Source: Symbiodinium natans
Taxonomy: Eukaryota; Sar; Dinophyceae; Suessiales; Symbiodiniaceae
Assembly: GCA_905221605.1 (NCBI GenBank)
Contig: CAJNDS010002834.1
Location: 70,001-134,000, forward strand
DNA: 64,000 nucleotides
Direction of reading: 5' to 3'
Positions 11,291 to 20,874 of the stretch are shown here, piece after piece. Each line of letters begins with the position of its first letter. The first letter of the stretch is position 1. Position numbers and translations under genes: made by a program. Under the pieces are notes generated by a model. The model was not told the DNA's origin. It was given only the letters and a program-made list of their open reading frames with translations, and searched no databases.

Positions 11291-11383
11291 GAGCTAGAGA
11301 ATCCACGTGGCCGGCAGACTGGCGCCCGGATGCTCCTGAATGCCACCATGACGGATGCCGCAGAGAAGGCGCGGTTTCAATGA
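11291..11383 (+). CDS. Candidate terminal exon, unknown protein
   Basis: The frame directly after a TTTAGGG array reads ELENPRGRQTGARMLLNATM and continues TDAAEKARFQ to a TGA at 11,381. The stop lies in unique sequence. The composition is convincing, but no family was recognised. Confidence 0.42.
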   Translation, partial: ELENPRGRQTGARMLLNATMTDAAEKARFQ

Positions 11384-12237
11384 ATCCTTAGGGTTTAGGG
11401 TTTAGTGTGTAGGGTTTAGGAAAGCCTAAAACCCCAAACCCCGAAACCCCAAAACCCTGAGCCCTAAACAAGCTGCCATTGAGTCTTGTGTCTCGGGCTT
11501 ATACATAGGATTCAGTGTTGTGGGTTTAGGGCTGCGCTAAGGTCTAGGGTTTAGGGTATTAGGGTTCTAGGGTTTAGGGCTAGGCTCAGGGTTTAGGGTT
11601 AATGGTTTGGGGCTAGGGCTTACGGCGCTGCCATTGAACCCCAAACCCTAAACCCTAAATCCTAAGCCCAAAGCCCTAAGCCCTAAACCCTAAACCCTCG
11701 CCTACCTCAAACAAACCCAAATTCAAGAACACGAGCACGAAAAAGAGCAAAGCCCCGGGCCAGCAACTTTTCACTTCGTGTTTGTTGCGTGTGGGGTTTA
11801 GGGTTTAGGGTTTCGAGTTTAGGGTTTAGGGTTTAGGGTTCTAATCCTCAAACTAGCTACGTACCCCAGAAAGGGAACTGCTTCTTGGGGTCGAATGGTG
11901 AGCGGCTTCCGGGGTTTTGGGGTTTAGGGTTTAGGGTTTAGGGTTTGGGGGTTCAGGGCTTTGGGTTTTGTAGATGGCCTTTCGTCACCCCCCCTCCCTA
12001 GTAACCCTCTCCCCCTGCAGCCTGGAAGCCTTAAGCCTTAAGGCCAAGCCTTATTCGCCTTAAGGCCGGTTTAGGGTTTAGGGTTTAGGGTTTAGGGCTT
12101 AGGGTATACCCTAAGCATATCAGGGTGTAGTGTTGCATGTTCATGTAGCATGGGGCTTCTGTGTTAGGGTGACTTAAGTTGATAGGGTTGAGGTTTATGT
12201 TTAGGGCATACTAAGGAAGTTTAGCCACTGAGATGCC

Positions 12238-12345
12238 CTAAGGATCCATGTACCCATAGAGTATATACTTAGGCCTGAAAAAGGGGGGTTCCTATGTAGT
12301 AGCTTTAGGGCCCAAGTATATACTATATAGGTACATGGATCCTTT
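12238..12345. mobile_element. Foldback family A, copy A1
   Basis: The left arm CTAAGGATCCATGTACC pairs with the right arm GGTACATGGATCCTTT. The inner arms ATATACTTAGGCC and GGGCCCAAGTATATACTATA surround the loop GGGGTTCCTATGTAGTAGC. Four copies of this family of about 105 bp are in the window. A1 sits just upstream of the first recognised exon of the membrane protein gene at 12,367, so it may be part of an intron. Confidence 0.8.
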
Positions 12346-12366
12346 GAGATAGAGTTTAGGGTTTAG

Positions 12367-13190
12367 GTACCTCGAGGTCGCGACTCCGTCTAAGGAATCT
12401 CCCCCAGGGAGCGTGATTTTGACTTGCAACTGTTTAGGGTTTAGGGTTTAGGGTTTAGGGTTTAGGGTTTAGGGTTTAGGGTTTAGGGTTTAGGGTTTAG
12501 GGCTACGGCCAGCAGTTTTCCCTCAAGGGTTCGGCGGCCGCTGGGAGAACTTTTGTTCTCTTCATGCCGCGACCTTTGCTTGATGATCTCGAAGCCGCGC
12601 GGAGCTCCCTGCAGTCCGAGTCCAAGGACTAAGATGCCCAGTAGTACCCTTATTCCCTTTTTTGGGGGGGTTAGGTTCCCTTATAAGCCCCTTTAAGCAA
12701 AAGACTAAGATGCCCAGTAGTACCCTTATTCCCTTTTTGGGGGGTTTAGGTTCCCTTATAAACCCCCTTTAAGCAAAAAAGGGCACCCCTTTTTAAGCCT
12801 TGGTGACTGGGCAGCCGAGAGGAAGAGCTGAAGGCGGCGCTCGTGTTGGCTCTACAGGTGGGGATGGTTGGGTACTGTAACTTTACATCCTGAGCCTTTT
12901 TGGGTATATTGGGTTTCTTAATAAGGTAGGTTTAGGGTTTAGGGTTTAGGGTTTAGGGTTTAGGGTTTAGGGTTTAGGGTTTAGGGTTTAGGGTTTAGGG
13001 TGAGTTTTTAGCTACCCTGCTAAGTGCAGCCAAGGTGGGGATGGTGGGGTACTTGTTCTTCGGCATTCTGCTCGCGGGCATTCTGCTCATGCAGAGCTTT
13101 GGTGTCTTCCCAAAGTCCTCTGCAAACCTGGACCAGATGCCGCCGGTGAAAGCAGAGTATGCTGCTTTGCTTGTATCAGTTCCCCAGGAT
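12367..13190 (+). CDS. Multi-exon gene, single-helix membrane protein, partial
   Basis: Four phase-compatible exons are seen: 12,367-12,412 (YLEVATPSKESPPGS), 12,501-12,626 (GYGQQFSLKGSAAAG...SLQSESK), 12,822-12,857 (EELKAALVLALQ) and 13,035 to about 13,190 (VGMVGYLFFGILLAGILLMQ...SVPQ). The last holds a clear membrane segment. Intron ends read GT-AG (12,413-12,500, filled by TTTAGGG), GA-AG (12,627-12,821, foldback C2) and GT-AG (12,858-13,034, foldback D1 with an array). The start and stop are not found. A change to GA-donor CAG|GATCC near 13,190 suggests a further exon. No family was recognised. The conserved frame across three repeat-filled introns is the main evidence that the gene is, or recently was, functional. 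Confidence 0.65.
12413..12500 (+). repeat. Intron made almost wholly of TTTAGGG units
   Basis: The donor would be AGC|GTGATTTTG and the acceptor TTTAG|GGCTAC, both in phase 0 of the membrane protein gene. About ten TTTAGGG units fill the intron from 12,433, and the acceptor AG is the AG of the repeat itself. The splice assignment is inferred from the reading frame. Confidence 0.55.
12627..12821. mobile_element. Foldback family C, copy C2, intronic with duplicated left arm
   Basis: The left arm GATGCCCAGTAGTACCC occurs twice, at about 12,632 and 12,712, followed by one right arm ending GACTGGGCAGCC. This is an element with a duplicated left half. It lies between exons that join in frame if the intron is AAG|GACTAAG...GAGAG|GAAGAG, a GA-AG intron flanked by the short direct repeat AGGA. 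Confidence 0.65.
12858..13034 (+). mobile_element. Intronic element D1 with 21-bp flanking direct repeat and inner array
   Basis: The sequence AGGTGGGGATGGTTGGGTAC (12,856 on) returns as AGGTGGGGATGGTGGGGTAC (13,033 on), with one mismatch. Removing one copy plus the element restores the frame ALQ-VGMVGYLFF as a GT-AG intron of 177 bases. Inside, ...CCTTTTTGGGTATATTGGGTT and the end GCTAAGTGCAGCCAAG match D2 at 19,400, but D1 also carries about ten TTTAGGG units (12,928-13,001). The flanking duplication is what introner insertion predicts. Confidence 0.75.
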
Positions 13191-13445
13191 CCTAAACCCT
13201 TGTCCCCAGGCCCTGCAAGAACAATAACCGTGAGGGTTTAGGTTTAGGGGTTTAGGGTGTGTTGGCAAGATCAAAAAAATAGCTGAATGGTTTTCCCAAC
13301 CGCCAAGACTCCATCCATCACGATAGGACCGTTGTAGTCAAAACAGCGTGTCTGCTAACAGAATTTGGCTATCATGGATCTTCACAGAACCGCCTTATAT
13401 GTACTCAACATACTGGGTTTCAAGACAGCAAGCAACAAAACGAAG

Positions 13446-14134
13446 GCTTGGAAGGACATCGTCAGTGGAGACACAATGTGCTCTGACTCCTACCCCCACT
13501 CTTTGATTTTCGACGGCGCTGTCCTCGAAGTGAGAGGTCGACCCACCAGAACTAAGGCTCCGATTGTAGTACCTTTTTTGGGTTTAGGGTTTAGGGTTTA
13601 GGGTCCCCCTATATAAGAAGCCCAGAACGGAACTACATTCGAAAATTTCAGGTATGGACATTGTGGACGCTTTCCAACTTCGCGAGGTTCAGATGACCAA
13701 GCAGGAGTTCATGGCTTGGGCGGAGAATTTCCTCGCGAAGATCACAGACAAGCTCACCGAGAGCGGCAAGGAGGACCGCATTGCCGGCTTCAAAAAGGGT
13801 GCCGCGGACCTAGTCAAGTTCATCGTGGGCAAGTACCTTAGGGATTTCTTGGGAATACCTTTTCAAAAGAATGGGTACTCGAATTCCTAAGAAACAGCTA
13901 AACTTGTAATTATTGCTATGGTTCCAAGATCAGAAGAGGTACGACCAGTTCAAAATTTTCGCTGGCCCCAGCTCCAACCTGGATGCATCCTTCGCCTTCG
14001 CCTACCAGAAGGAACCGGAGGACAAAGGCCTCACTTTTCTTTACTTCCGTGACGCCATGAAAATGTCGTGGAACACCCACGGAGCATCTTCTTTTGCTGA
14101 GAAGCTAGTGTCAGTGTGGCCGCGTGGCTTTTAA
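13446..14134 (+). CDS. TCTP (translationally controlled tumour protein) gene, incomplete
   Basis: Exon a (13,446-13,565) reads AWKDIVSGDTMCSDSYPHSL then IFDGAVLEVRGR, the usual TCTP amino end (KD-I-GDE-M-SDSY). Exon b (13,652-13,832) reads MDIVDAFQLREVQMTKQEFM...GKEDRIAGFKKGAADLVKFI. Exon c (from 13,939) reads YDQFKIFAGPSSNLDASFAF then ...YFRDAMK, the TCTP carboxyl end. Exons b and c join perfectly across a GT-AG intron. Exons a and b do not: the phases clash, and the acidic loop expected between them (about 25-30 residues) is absent. Exon c also runs 25 codons past the expected end to TAA at 14,132. It is either a decaying copy or a gene with an exon lost at intron 1. TCTP is a conserved cytosolic protein linked to translation and growth control. 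Confidence 0.8.
13566..13651 (+). mobile_element. TCTP intron 1: foldback family J with a TTTAGGG insert
   Basis: TTGTAGTACCTTTTTTGGG is followed by three TTTAGGG units and then ...CCCAGAACGGAACTACATTCG, which pairs back with the left arm. The array-free relative J1 is at 15,143. The intron starts GTAGTACC and ends TTTCAG. It stands where the acidic-loop part of TCTP should be. Confidence 0.6.
13833..13938 (+). mobile_element. TCTP intron 2: foldback family H
   Basis: This 106-base GT-AG intron separates GGCAA from GTACGACCAG in codon GKY-DQF. The inner imperfect inverted repeat is TTAGGGATTTCTTGGGAATACC against GGTACTCGAATTCCTAAGAA. The right half matches repeats at 9,180 and 30,778. GTAC occurs at both intron ends, as a short direct repeat. 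It is a clean case of a dispersed foldback acting as an intron. Confidence 0.75.
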
Positions 14135-14426
14135 CATGCCTGTGCCTGCACGACCCATACATTACGTCACAGAGGGTATGTATCAATGTCCTTCTTGGAG
14201 GTTCACGGGCACTTACAACTCAACCATAAGTGTAGGCGGCTTACAAGTGCAGTTACTATTGGGGTGATGGGTACCCTGAGCCTTCAAGCAGACCTTCTTG
14301 CTGCTGCCTCGGTCATCTGTTGTCTCTCACACTTTGCAGAGGTTTGTAAGATTGCTGCGGTTTACGGCTCAGGGTTTAGGGTTTAGGTTTTAGGGCTTAG
14401 GGCGAGAGAGGTCTGCATCAGATGGG

Positions 14427-14890
14427 CATTGGAGCTGAAACAGCTCTTCCAGGCAAACCCCTCAACACATTTCGCCGGTCCGAGAAGTGGTGTGCGGTTA
14501 GCCGTTTTGTGTGGACACATCCCTAAGGATCCATGTACCTATATAGTATATACTTAGGCCTTAAAGGGGTTCCTATACAGTAGCTGTAGGAGCTTTAGGG
14601 CCCAAGTATATACTATATAGGTACATGGATCCTTCAGGCAGTAGAGTTCTCCGACGACTCCCGGGCTTGTGGCCAGCCCTTGTGGGCGCTCCCTTGAACG
14701 AGTCATGTCAAGGGGGAGTCGTGGGATTTTGATTGCATCTACAGCACATCCCCATCGCCTGCTGAGCTAGTGTCTCCTTGAGCTGAAAACAGTTCTTCCA
14801 TCCCAAACCGAAATCAATTTCGCTGGTTGGGAAAGTGCTGTGCCGTCAGCGGACGCTGTCGGATGTGGTAGAATTCTCCGACACTTGCCT
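14427..14890 (+). repeat. Diverged tandem duplication, one copy interrupted by foldback A2
   Basis: GAGCTGAAACAGCTCTTCCA at 14,432 and GAGCTGAAAACAGTTCTTCC at 14,780 start two related blocks that both end near GTAGARTTCTCCGAC. The first holds foldback A2 and the second does not. In the first the frame reads ELKQLFQANPSTHFAGPRSG..., so the unit may have been coding. The second copy acts as an empty site for A2. Confidence 0.6.
14521..14635. mobile_element. Foldback family A, copy A2
   Basis: CCCTAAGGATCCATGTACC pairs with GGTACATGGATCCTT. The loop carries a small duplication (GTAGCTGTAGGAGCTTTAG). It interrupts the duplicated block described at 14,427-14,890. Confidence 0.8.
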
Positions 14891-15142
14891 CGCGTCGGCG
14901 CGGGAGGTTTTGAGAGTTGCTTCTGGGGTGTGGGTTTTTCAGGAGTGCTGAAGTCGCTTTTCTGCCATTGCGAGCGATGCTTTCTCCGACTTTGGTGTCT
15001 TCGTCCTTCTTCCAACACACTCGACACAGAGCCTCTGCGAAGCAGAGCCGCATCTTCAGTCAAGCTGTTCTCGGCCTATGTGGGATAAGCACCAGAAACA
15101 GCTCGAGAACATGAACAGTCAGTGTGATTGTAAGTATAAAAC

Positions 15143-15237
15143 TACCCAAAGCCTCCTATGTAGTACCTTTTTGGGGTAGTATACCAAAATCCCTTATAAC
15201 TATCCCAAAAAGGAACTACATAGGAGCCTTTGGGTAA
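15143..15237. mobile_element. Foldback family J, copy J1
   Basis: TACCCAAAGCCTCCTATGTA then GTACCTTTTTGGGG pairs with CCCAAAAAGGAACTACATAG then GAGCCTTTGGGTA. It is an almost perfect foldback of 95 bp without an array and a relative of TCTP intron 1. It is followed at 15,277 by a CCCTAAA array. Confidence 0.75.
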
Positions 15238-15463
15238 TCTAGTGGCTATTGTTCTATTCCTTGGAGGGTTTTATCTAAACCCTAAACCCTAAACCCTAAA
15301 CCCTAAACCCTAAACCCTAAACCCTAAACCCTAAACTAGGCATATCCTGCAACGGTGCCTGACATTGCAGACATCCTGGCGAAGGGCAGTTGGAGCCCAG
15401 GGATTAGGGACAACAGAGATTGAGGTCTTAGGCTTCAAGTTGAGTTGAGCTTCAGAAGTTGCA

Positions 15464-15543
15464 GGGTTTAGGGGTTTAGGGGTTTAGGGTTTAGGGGTTT
15501 AGGGGTTTAGGGGTTTAGGGGTTTAGGGGTTTAGGGGTTTAGG
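15464..15543 (+). repeat. Octamer array GGGGTTTA
   Basis: Nine or ten units carry one extra G (GGGGTTTA), followed by normal TTTAGGG units to 15,577. The octamer is homogeneous over the block, another locally amplified variant. Confidence 0.85.
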
Positions 15544-15886
15544 AATTAGGGTTTAGGGTTTAGGGTTTAGGGTTTAGGGTTTGGGGGGTTGTGGGCGGCG
15601 TAAGGTTTGGGTTCCAGCTTGCCAGACCTGTGCACTTTCAATCAGGGGTTTAGGGTTTAGGGTTTAGGGTTTAGGGTTTATCGAATTCCTGAGACGCTTG
15701 CTCTTATCCAACTCCGTTATGATATGGTTGCTGTGTTCACTTGCCGCCTTCGTATGCGGAGCAAACATCATCTACTAAACCCTAAACCCTAAACCCCAAC
15801 CACTAAACACAGAACCCTGAACCCTGAACCCTAAACCGCACTTTGTTAAAGGTATGGGCTTCAGCCTCTTCCACATAGATGTGTTG

Positions 15887-15989
15887 CTTGGGATGTTCCC
15901 CCTTATACGAACAGTCCTGAGTAGTTATTATAATGGGGGGCTACAAGAAGACCTATGAAGGACTGCGAGTATAAGGGGGAACATCCCAA
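15887..15989. mobile_element. Foldback family F, copy F1
   Basis: TTGGGATGTTCCCCCTTATA pairs with TATAAGGGGGAACATCCCAA, 20 bases per arm with near-perfect match. The loop has TATTATAATGGGGGGC. Copies are at 27,340 and 42,541. Confidence 0.8.
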
Positions 15990-18200
15990 TGCATGACTGA
16001 GGGTCCTGGGGTTTAGGGGCTCGGAGGTTTAGGGGCTTGAGGGGTGTACGGTTTAGGTTAGGGTGTAGGGTTTGGAGGTTTGGGGATTTAGGGTTTAGGG
16101 TTTGAGGGTTCAGGGTTGTGTTAGTTTGGAGACTGCGGGTTTAGGCCTCTAGGGTTTAGGGGGTCTTGCGGGGGTGTTTGGAGGGTTGGAAAGTTTAATG
16201 GAGGGGTCGGGAATAATTGATTGCTCATGATATTCCCCTTTATAACTTTACAAAAATCTCAACTCCCCCAAAACCCTATTCGAATTGTTTCGACCCTTGT
16301 ATTAGAGGATTTAGGGCGCCAGATCTTCTACTGCAGGGGTTCTAGCGCCATCTGCTGAGGTTTTGATATGATCCCCTCAACCCTTCTTGGAGAACTGGTG
16401 AGCAGCCCTCGTAGCCCTAAACCCTAAACCCCAAACCCCAAACCCTAAACCCTAAACCCTAAACCCTACGCCCCCCCAAAAGAGTCAAGCAACCACTCTC
16501 TGGCAAGGCACTGCTGCACCGCGGCAAGTAGCTCGGGTGCATTTGGGGATTTCCGAAGTTACGGGTATCCTGTTAGGGGGGGTTTAGGGTTTAGGGGTTT
16601 TAGGGTTTTAGGGTTTAGGGTTTAGGGTTTGGGGTATTTCAAGATTACCCCAACATGGGGAAATACCATTTCAGGAGAAGTGGGACTGAGTTTCGGGGTT
16701 TAGGCGGGGTTTAGGGTTTAGGGTAAGGCTCCCTTTTCATGCCCTTTCCAAGAACCGGGTACCTTTTGGATGCCTGAAAGGGTACCTCTAGAATCTAGAG
16801 CTTTTCGGTCATGCTAAGGGGCGTGCGGGCGGGGTCAGGCCTGGGGCGTAGGGGAGGGAGGGATTAGATGCTTCGCAGACACCTACGGCCCGAGGCCTTG
16901 CCGGATTAAACCCTGAGCCCTGAACCCAGCACAAGTCTTTCATATCCTCAGGGTCTGATCAACCCTGTTAGCATTCTTCCTGCAAACCCGAAACCCTAAA
17001 CCCGAAACCCTAAACCCTAAACCCCAAACCCGAAACCCTAAACCCTAAACCTCGATCCCGAAGCCCCACACCTTAACACCCCAGCACTCACGATGAGGAA
17101 CCGGCCGGTCGAGCCTGGTACCGACGGCTGTGGCGCGAACGAGGCCGCGAGCAAACTTAAAGCCCCCGAGCCTTGCAAACCCAAACCCCGACACTCCAAG
17201 GGTTGCGGGTTTAGAGTATTAGGGTTTTAGGGTTTTAGGGTTTTAGGGTTTTAGGGTTTAGGGTTTAGGGTTTAGGGTTTTAGGGTTTTAGGGTTTAGGG
17301 TTTAGGGTTTAGGGTTTGTCAACGGGGCCCACTCATACACGGTCACCGACGACAACGGCGCCAATGTGGCGGTGGCTCCGGCGACGCAAGGCGTTTTACG
17401 TGAAGAAGATTAGAGAGGGGGCGCCGGGACACAAAAGAGTTTAGGGTTTACGGTGCAGGGTTTAGGTTTAGGGTTTAGGGTTTCGGGTGCCCTAAACCTG
17501 AAACCCTGAGTTTGCCAGCGCTGAAGAAGCGTGGCAAAAAGGCCAAGCTCGACAGCGGCTTGACGTTGTGAGGCAGGGCCGGGCAGCAGCTAGCTTGGGA
17601 TAGCCTGAGGCTGTCGACTCCGACGATAGCTGGCGTTGCCTGGCCCCCTGAACCCTAAGCCCGAAGCCCTAAACCCTAAACCCGAAACCCTAAACCCGAA
17701 ACCCTAAACCCTAAACCCTGTAGGTTTTTCAAGCTACAGTAGGGCTGAAAACCTGGGCAAGCCGAAAGCTCCAAACCCTACAGAGCCTAAACCCAAAACT
17801 CTAAAGCCTAGAAACCCCCAAAAAACCCCAGACACTCCAACCCTGTGTCAACAACCCCCCCCCCCCCCCCCCCCCCCCTCCCCGCACCCCCCAATAGCCA
17901 GAAAAGCCAAACAACCCGAAGCATAAACCCGAAACCACAACCATAAACCTAGAGCCCTAGAAAGCCCTCCAACCCATGCCCACCTTCGCGTGTGTTCATC
18001 GCCGCCTGCGGTTTCGAGTCTGGGGTTGAAGGGTTCAGAGTCCCTAGACCCTATACCCTGAACCCTAAACTATCAGGGCCTGAAGCCCCTTCTCAACCTT
18101 ACAACCGCAGCTCCAGGGTTTAGGGTTTAGGGTTTAGGGTTTAGGGTTTAGGGTTTAGGGTTTAGGGTTTAGGGTTTTTACGGTTTAGGGTTTAGGGTAC
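15990..18200. other. Repeat-rich spacer, weak coding islands only
   Basis: It contains a family L-like element (16,203-16,305, GGGGTCGGGAATAATT...TTTCGACCC), octamer GGGTTTTA units (17,220-17,300), a run of 24 C (17,855-17,878) and scattered TTTAGGG blocks. Possible exons are 16,487-16,560 (minus, ELLAAVQQCLAREWLLDS), 17,313-17,412 and 17,517-17,571 (LPALKKRGKKAKLDSGLTL, stop TGA). None is strong enough to call alone. Confidence 0.45.
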
Positions 18201-18203
18201 AAG

Positions 18204-18350
18204 TAGGATGCCCGGTACTGCCCTCTTTCCCTTCTGAGGTCTTCCCTTAAAAGCTCCTAAACCCTAAACCCTAAACCCTAAACCCTAAACCCTAAACCCT
18301 AAACCCTAAACCCTAAACCCCAAACCCTCCAAGAAAAGCAGGAGGGCTCT
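18204..18350. mobile_element. Foldback family C, copy C5, interrupted by CCCTAAA array
   Basis: TAGGATGCCCGGTACTGCCC is followed by TTCCCTTAAAAGCTC, then about eleven CCCTAAA units (18,252-18,325), then AAGAAAAGCAGGAGGGC. In C3 the corresponding interior is continuous, so the array lies inside the element. Confidence 0.55.
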
Positions 18351-18889
18351 CTTTTTGATTCTTCGCTACAGGGGCCCTGAAGGGCTACAAGCCCTAAACC
18401 TTATCAGGGTTTAGGGTTTAGGGCTTGGGGTCTAGGGTTTAGGGCTTGGGGTCTAGGGTTAAGGTCTAGGGAGGGTTTAGGGTTGAGGTTTAGGGTTTGG
18501 GGTTTAGGGTTTAGGGTTCATGTATGAGGTTCCTTGCGACGAGTCTTGCTCTTGGTGCGGGCAATGCTGCCGGGCGCAATGTGGGCATTTCCGCACAGAA
18601 GGGGTAACTAGGGTCTAGGGTTTAGGGTTTAGGGTCAACAGTCGCGACCCTGAATAAAAAAAGACCCCAAACAGTCGGGGGGGGTGGGGGGGGGGGGGCA
18701 GAGAAATGAGCTCTCTTCTTAGTTTGGGATCTGGGAACTTGACTCAAAAACCATTTAAAAAAACAGGCCCGGCCCGAAATCTTTTCATTATAGCGGACCC
18801 CCAAAACAAAGGGTCCAGATCCTGAATAGCCGGAAAACTTTTCAAAATAGCGTCCCCCTAGAATATTGCGGGTGCAACATTATGGGGCG

Positions 18890-19310
18890 GGTCTACGAAA
18901 TAAGGGATTCCGAATATACACCCCCAAAATAATGGGATTCCCTTATCAGAAGGAACCCAGTAAAGTACCCCCTGATTTCGCAAACCCTCCCTTTTGGGGA
19001 AACTACACCTTTTTGGGGGTCGGGGCTTCCGACATAAGGGTTGCGGTGTTTTTGGGGGTACCTACCACCCCCGAACATGCCTTGCCCCGATCCCAAACCC
19101 TGATAATCTAAACCCCACCAGGATTCCCTGATGATAAGGACCCCCTAAAAATGCCCCGAATTTGGGAAACCCACCTACAAGGGTAACTACACTTTTTTTT
19201 TTGGGGGGGGGGGGCTTCAAAGCTAAGGATTGCAGTGTTTTGGGCGCGGAGTACCACCCCCAAACGTCACTTTGCCCTAAATCCCCTGACAACCTAACCC
19301 CTAAACCTTA
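18890..19310. repeat. Diverged tandem duplication, about 185 bp period
   Basis: GGATTCCCTTATCAGAAGGA...CTACACCTTTTTGGGGG and ACCACCCCCGAACATGCC (18,930-19,110) recur in altered form as GGATTCCCTGATGATAAGGA...CTACACTTTTTTTTTGGGG and ACCACCCCCAAACGTC (19,121-19,300). The motif AAATAGTAGGATTCCCTTA is also found at 19,810, 27,555 and 27,798, so the unit is a dispersed repeat. Confidence 0.6.
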
Positions 19311-19399
19311 AACCCTAAACCCTAGCCCCCACCGCCCCCATATTTCGGAGAACCCGCAGTTCATCACACTCTTCATCGTTCTTTCCTTTGTGGTGCTTT

Positions 19400-19498
19400 A
19401 CTGCAATTTTAGATCCTTAGCCTTTTTGGCTTTATTGGGTTTCCTAATAAGGAGCTAAACAAATAATGTCTAAGTACCCAACGAAGTGCAGCCAAGAT
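19400..19498. mobile_element. Element D2, array-free relative of D1
   Basis: CTTTACTGCAATTTTAGATC, CCTTAGCCTTTTTGGCTTT and the right end CTAAGTACCCAACGAAGTGC-AGCCAAG match D1 at 12,858 without its TTTAGGG insert. It lies between two hydrophobic open stretches (ENPQFITLFIVLSFVVL before; SFLLLGAIDVSGAF after). The near-repeat ATCGTTCTTTCC / ATCGTTCCTTCTCC flanks it, so it may also be an intron. Confidence 0.55.
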
Positions 19499-19674
19499 CG
19501 TTCCTTCTCCTTGGGGCCATCGATGTTTCTGGAGCTTTCCGGGGCTTCGGGCTTGGCGGGCTATTCGGGTCGGTTCATGCATGCGAGTTGAAGGTTTAGG
19601 GTTTAGGGTTTAGGGTTTAGACTTGGAGTCGCTCGCACCCCCTGAACCTTCAACCCTCCGATCCTGCCCCGCAG

Positions 19675-19754
19675 ATTCGTCAGGTTGTTCCTTGGGAGTC
19701 TGCCTTGCGCCAAGCTACGCGTGGAATCCGGAGCCATGACTTCATGGATGTTTT
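19675..19754 (+). CDS. Candidate internal exon, unknown protein
   Basis: A pyrimidine-rich CCTGCCCCGCAG acceptor precedes the frame IRQVVPWESALRQATRGIRS-HDFMDVLG, which is open into the following TTTAGGG array. No homologue was recognised. Confidence 0.42.
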
Positions 19755-20404
19755 GGGGTTTAGGGTTTAGGGCTAGGGTTTAGGGTTTAGGGTTTAGGGA
19801 TATGTAGACCCCAAATAGTAGGATTCCCTTAGAATATAAGGGCCCAACAAGGTAGGCGGAAAATGGCCTTAGCCTCCCTGGCCTGCTCATTGCGGCACCA
19901 TTTCGGCACGGTTACCCGCCTGAGCCTCTCTGGCCATGCTTCTCAAGGCAACATTCCAGTACAGTTGTTTAGGGTTTAGGGTTCAGATTTCAGGGTTTAG
20001 GGTTTAGGGTTTAAGTTTAGGGTTTGGGGACCACCCGGCCTGATTTTTGTGCAACAAACGTTGTGGTACAATTGCCCACTGAGCCCGTATGCTTACTCAG
20101 GTCACACTCCGGCATAGTTGCCTGGATGTTCTCCTCATGATAGAGTTAGTAGTAGGGTACGTAAACTTTAACTTTTTTTGTTTCTTGGGTTCCCTTGATA
20201 TCGCCAAAGGTTAGCCTTTAGTTCCTCTAGGATACTGGACAACTAAGTAGAGCTGTACTGCCACGTGTCCTGAGCACGTTGCGTCACATGATGCGTGCCA
20301 CTTTGTCCTTCAAATGTAGCAACCCCACCCTGTCGGGCGGGGAGAAACCAAAACCCCAACCCTCCGCAAAGGCTTCCAAGTATTGGTCCGATTTTTGCTT
20401 TCCC

Positions 20405-20500
20405 AAAGGATCCATGTACCTATATCGTATACACTTGGGCCTTAAAGGGGTTCCTATATAGTAGCTTTAGGGCCCAAGTATATACCATATAGGTACATGT
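20405..20500. mobile_element. Foldback family A, copy A3, with 9-bp flanking repeat
   Basis: The arms CCCAAAGGATCCATGTACC and ...AGGTACATGTTTGGG belong to family A, but the right arm lacks GGATCC. TTTTGCTTT flanks both sides (ends 20,401; restarts 20,506), a likely 9-bp target duplication. Confidence 0.7.
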
Positions 20501-20874
20501 TTGGGTTTTGCTTTGAGGTTTAGGGAACCCAGAGAAGGGTCTCGGGAAGCGCTCCTACTTCTGAGGGCGACGCAGAATCAGATTAAACCAATGGTGGTCC
20601 CCGTACACGCATTCCCCTTTCGGGGGTACCCTAAACCCTAAACCCTAAACCCCCTAAACCCCCTAAACCCTATAAACCCTATAAACCCTCAACCTTAAAC
20701 CCTAAACCCTAAACCCTAACCGGCGGTCTGGGTTTTAGCGTCTCTAGGGGAGGGACGGATTCAGGGGATGGCTCAGGGTTCGCCAAAGATACCGCCGCTG
20801 CAGGGGTTTAGGGTTTAGGGTTTAGGGCTTAGGGTTTAGGGTTTAGGGTTCAGGGTTTAGGGTGGCTGGATATA

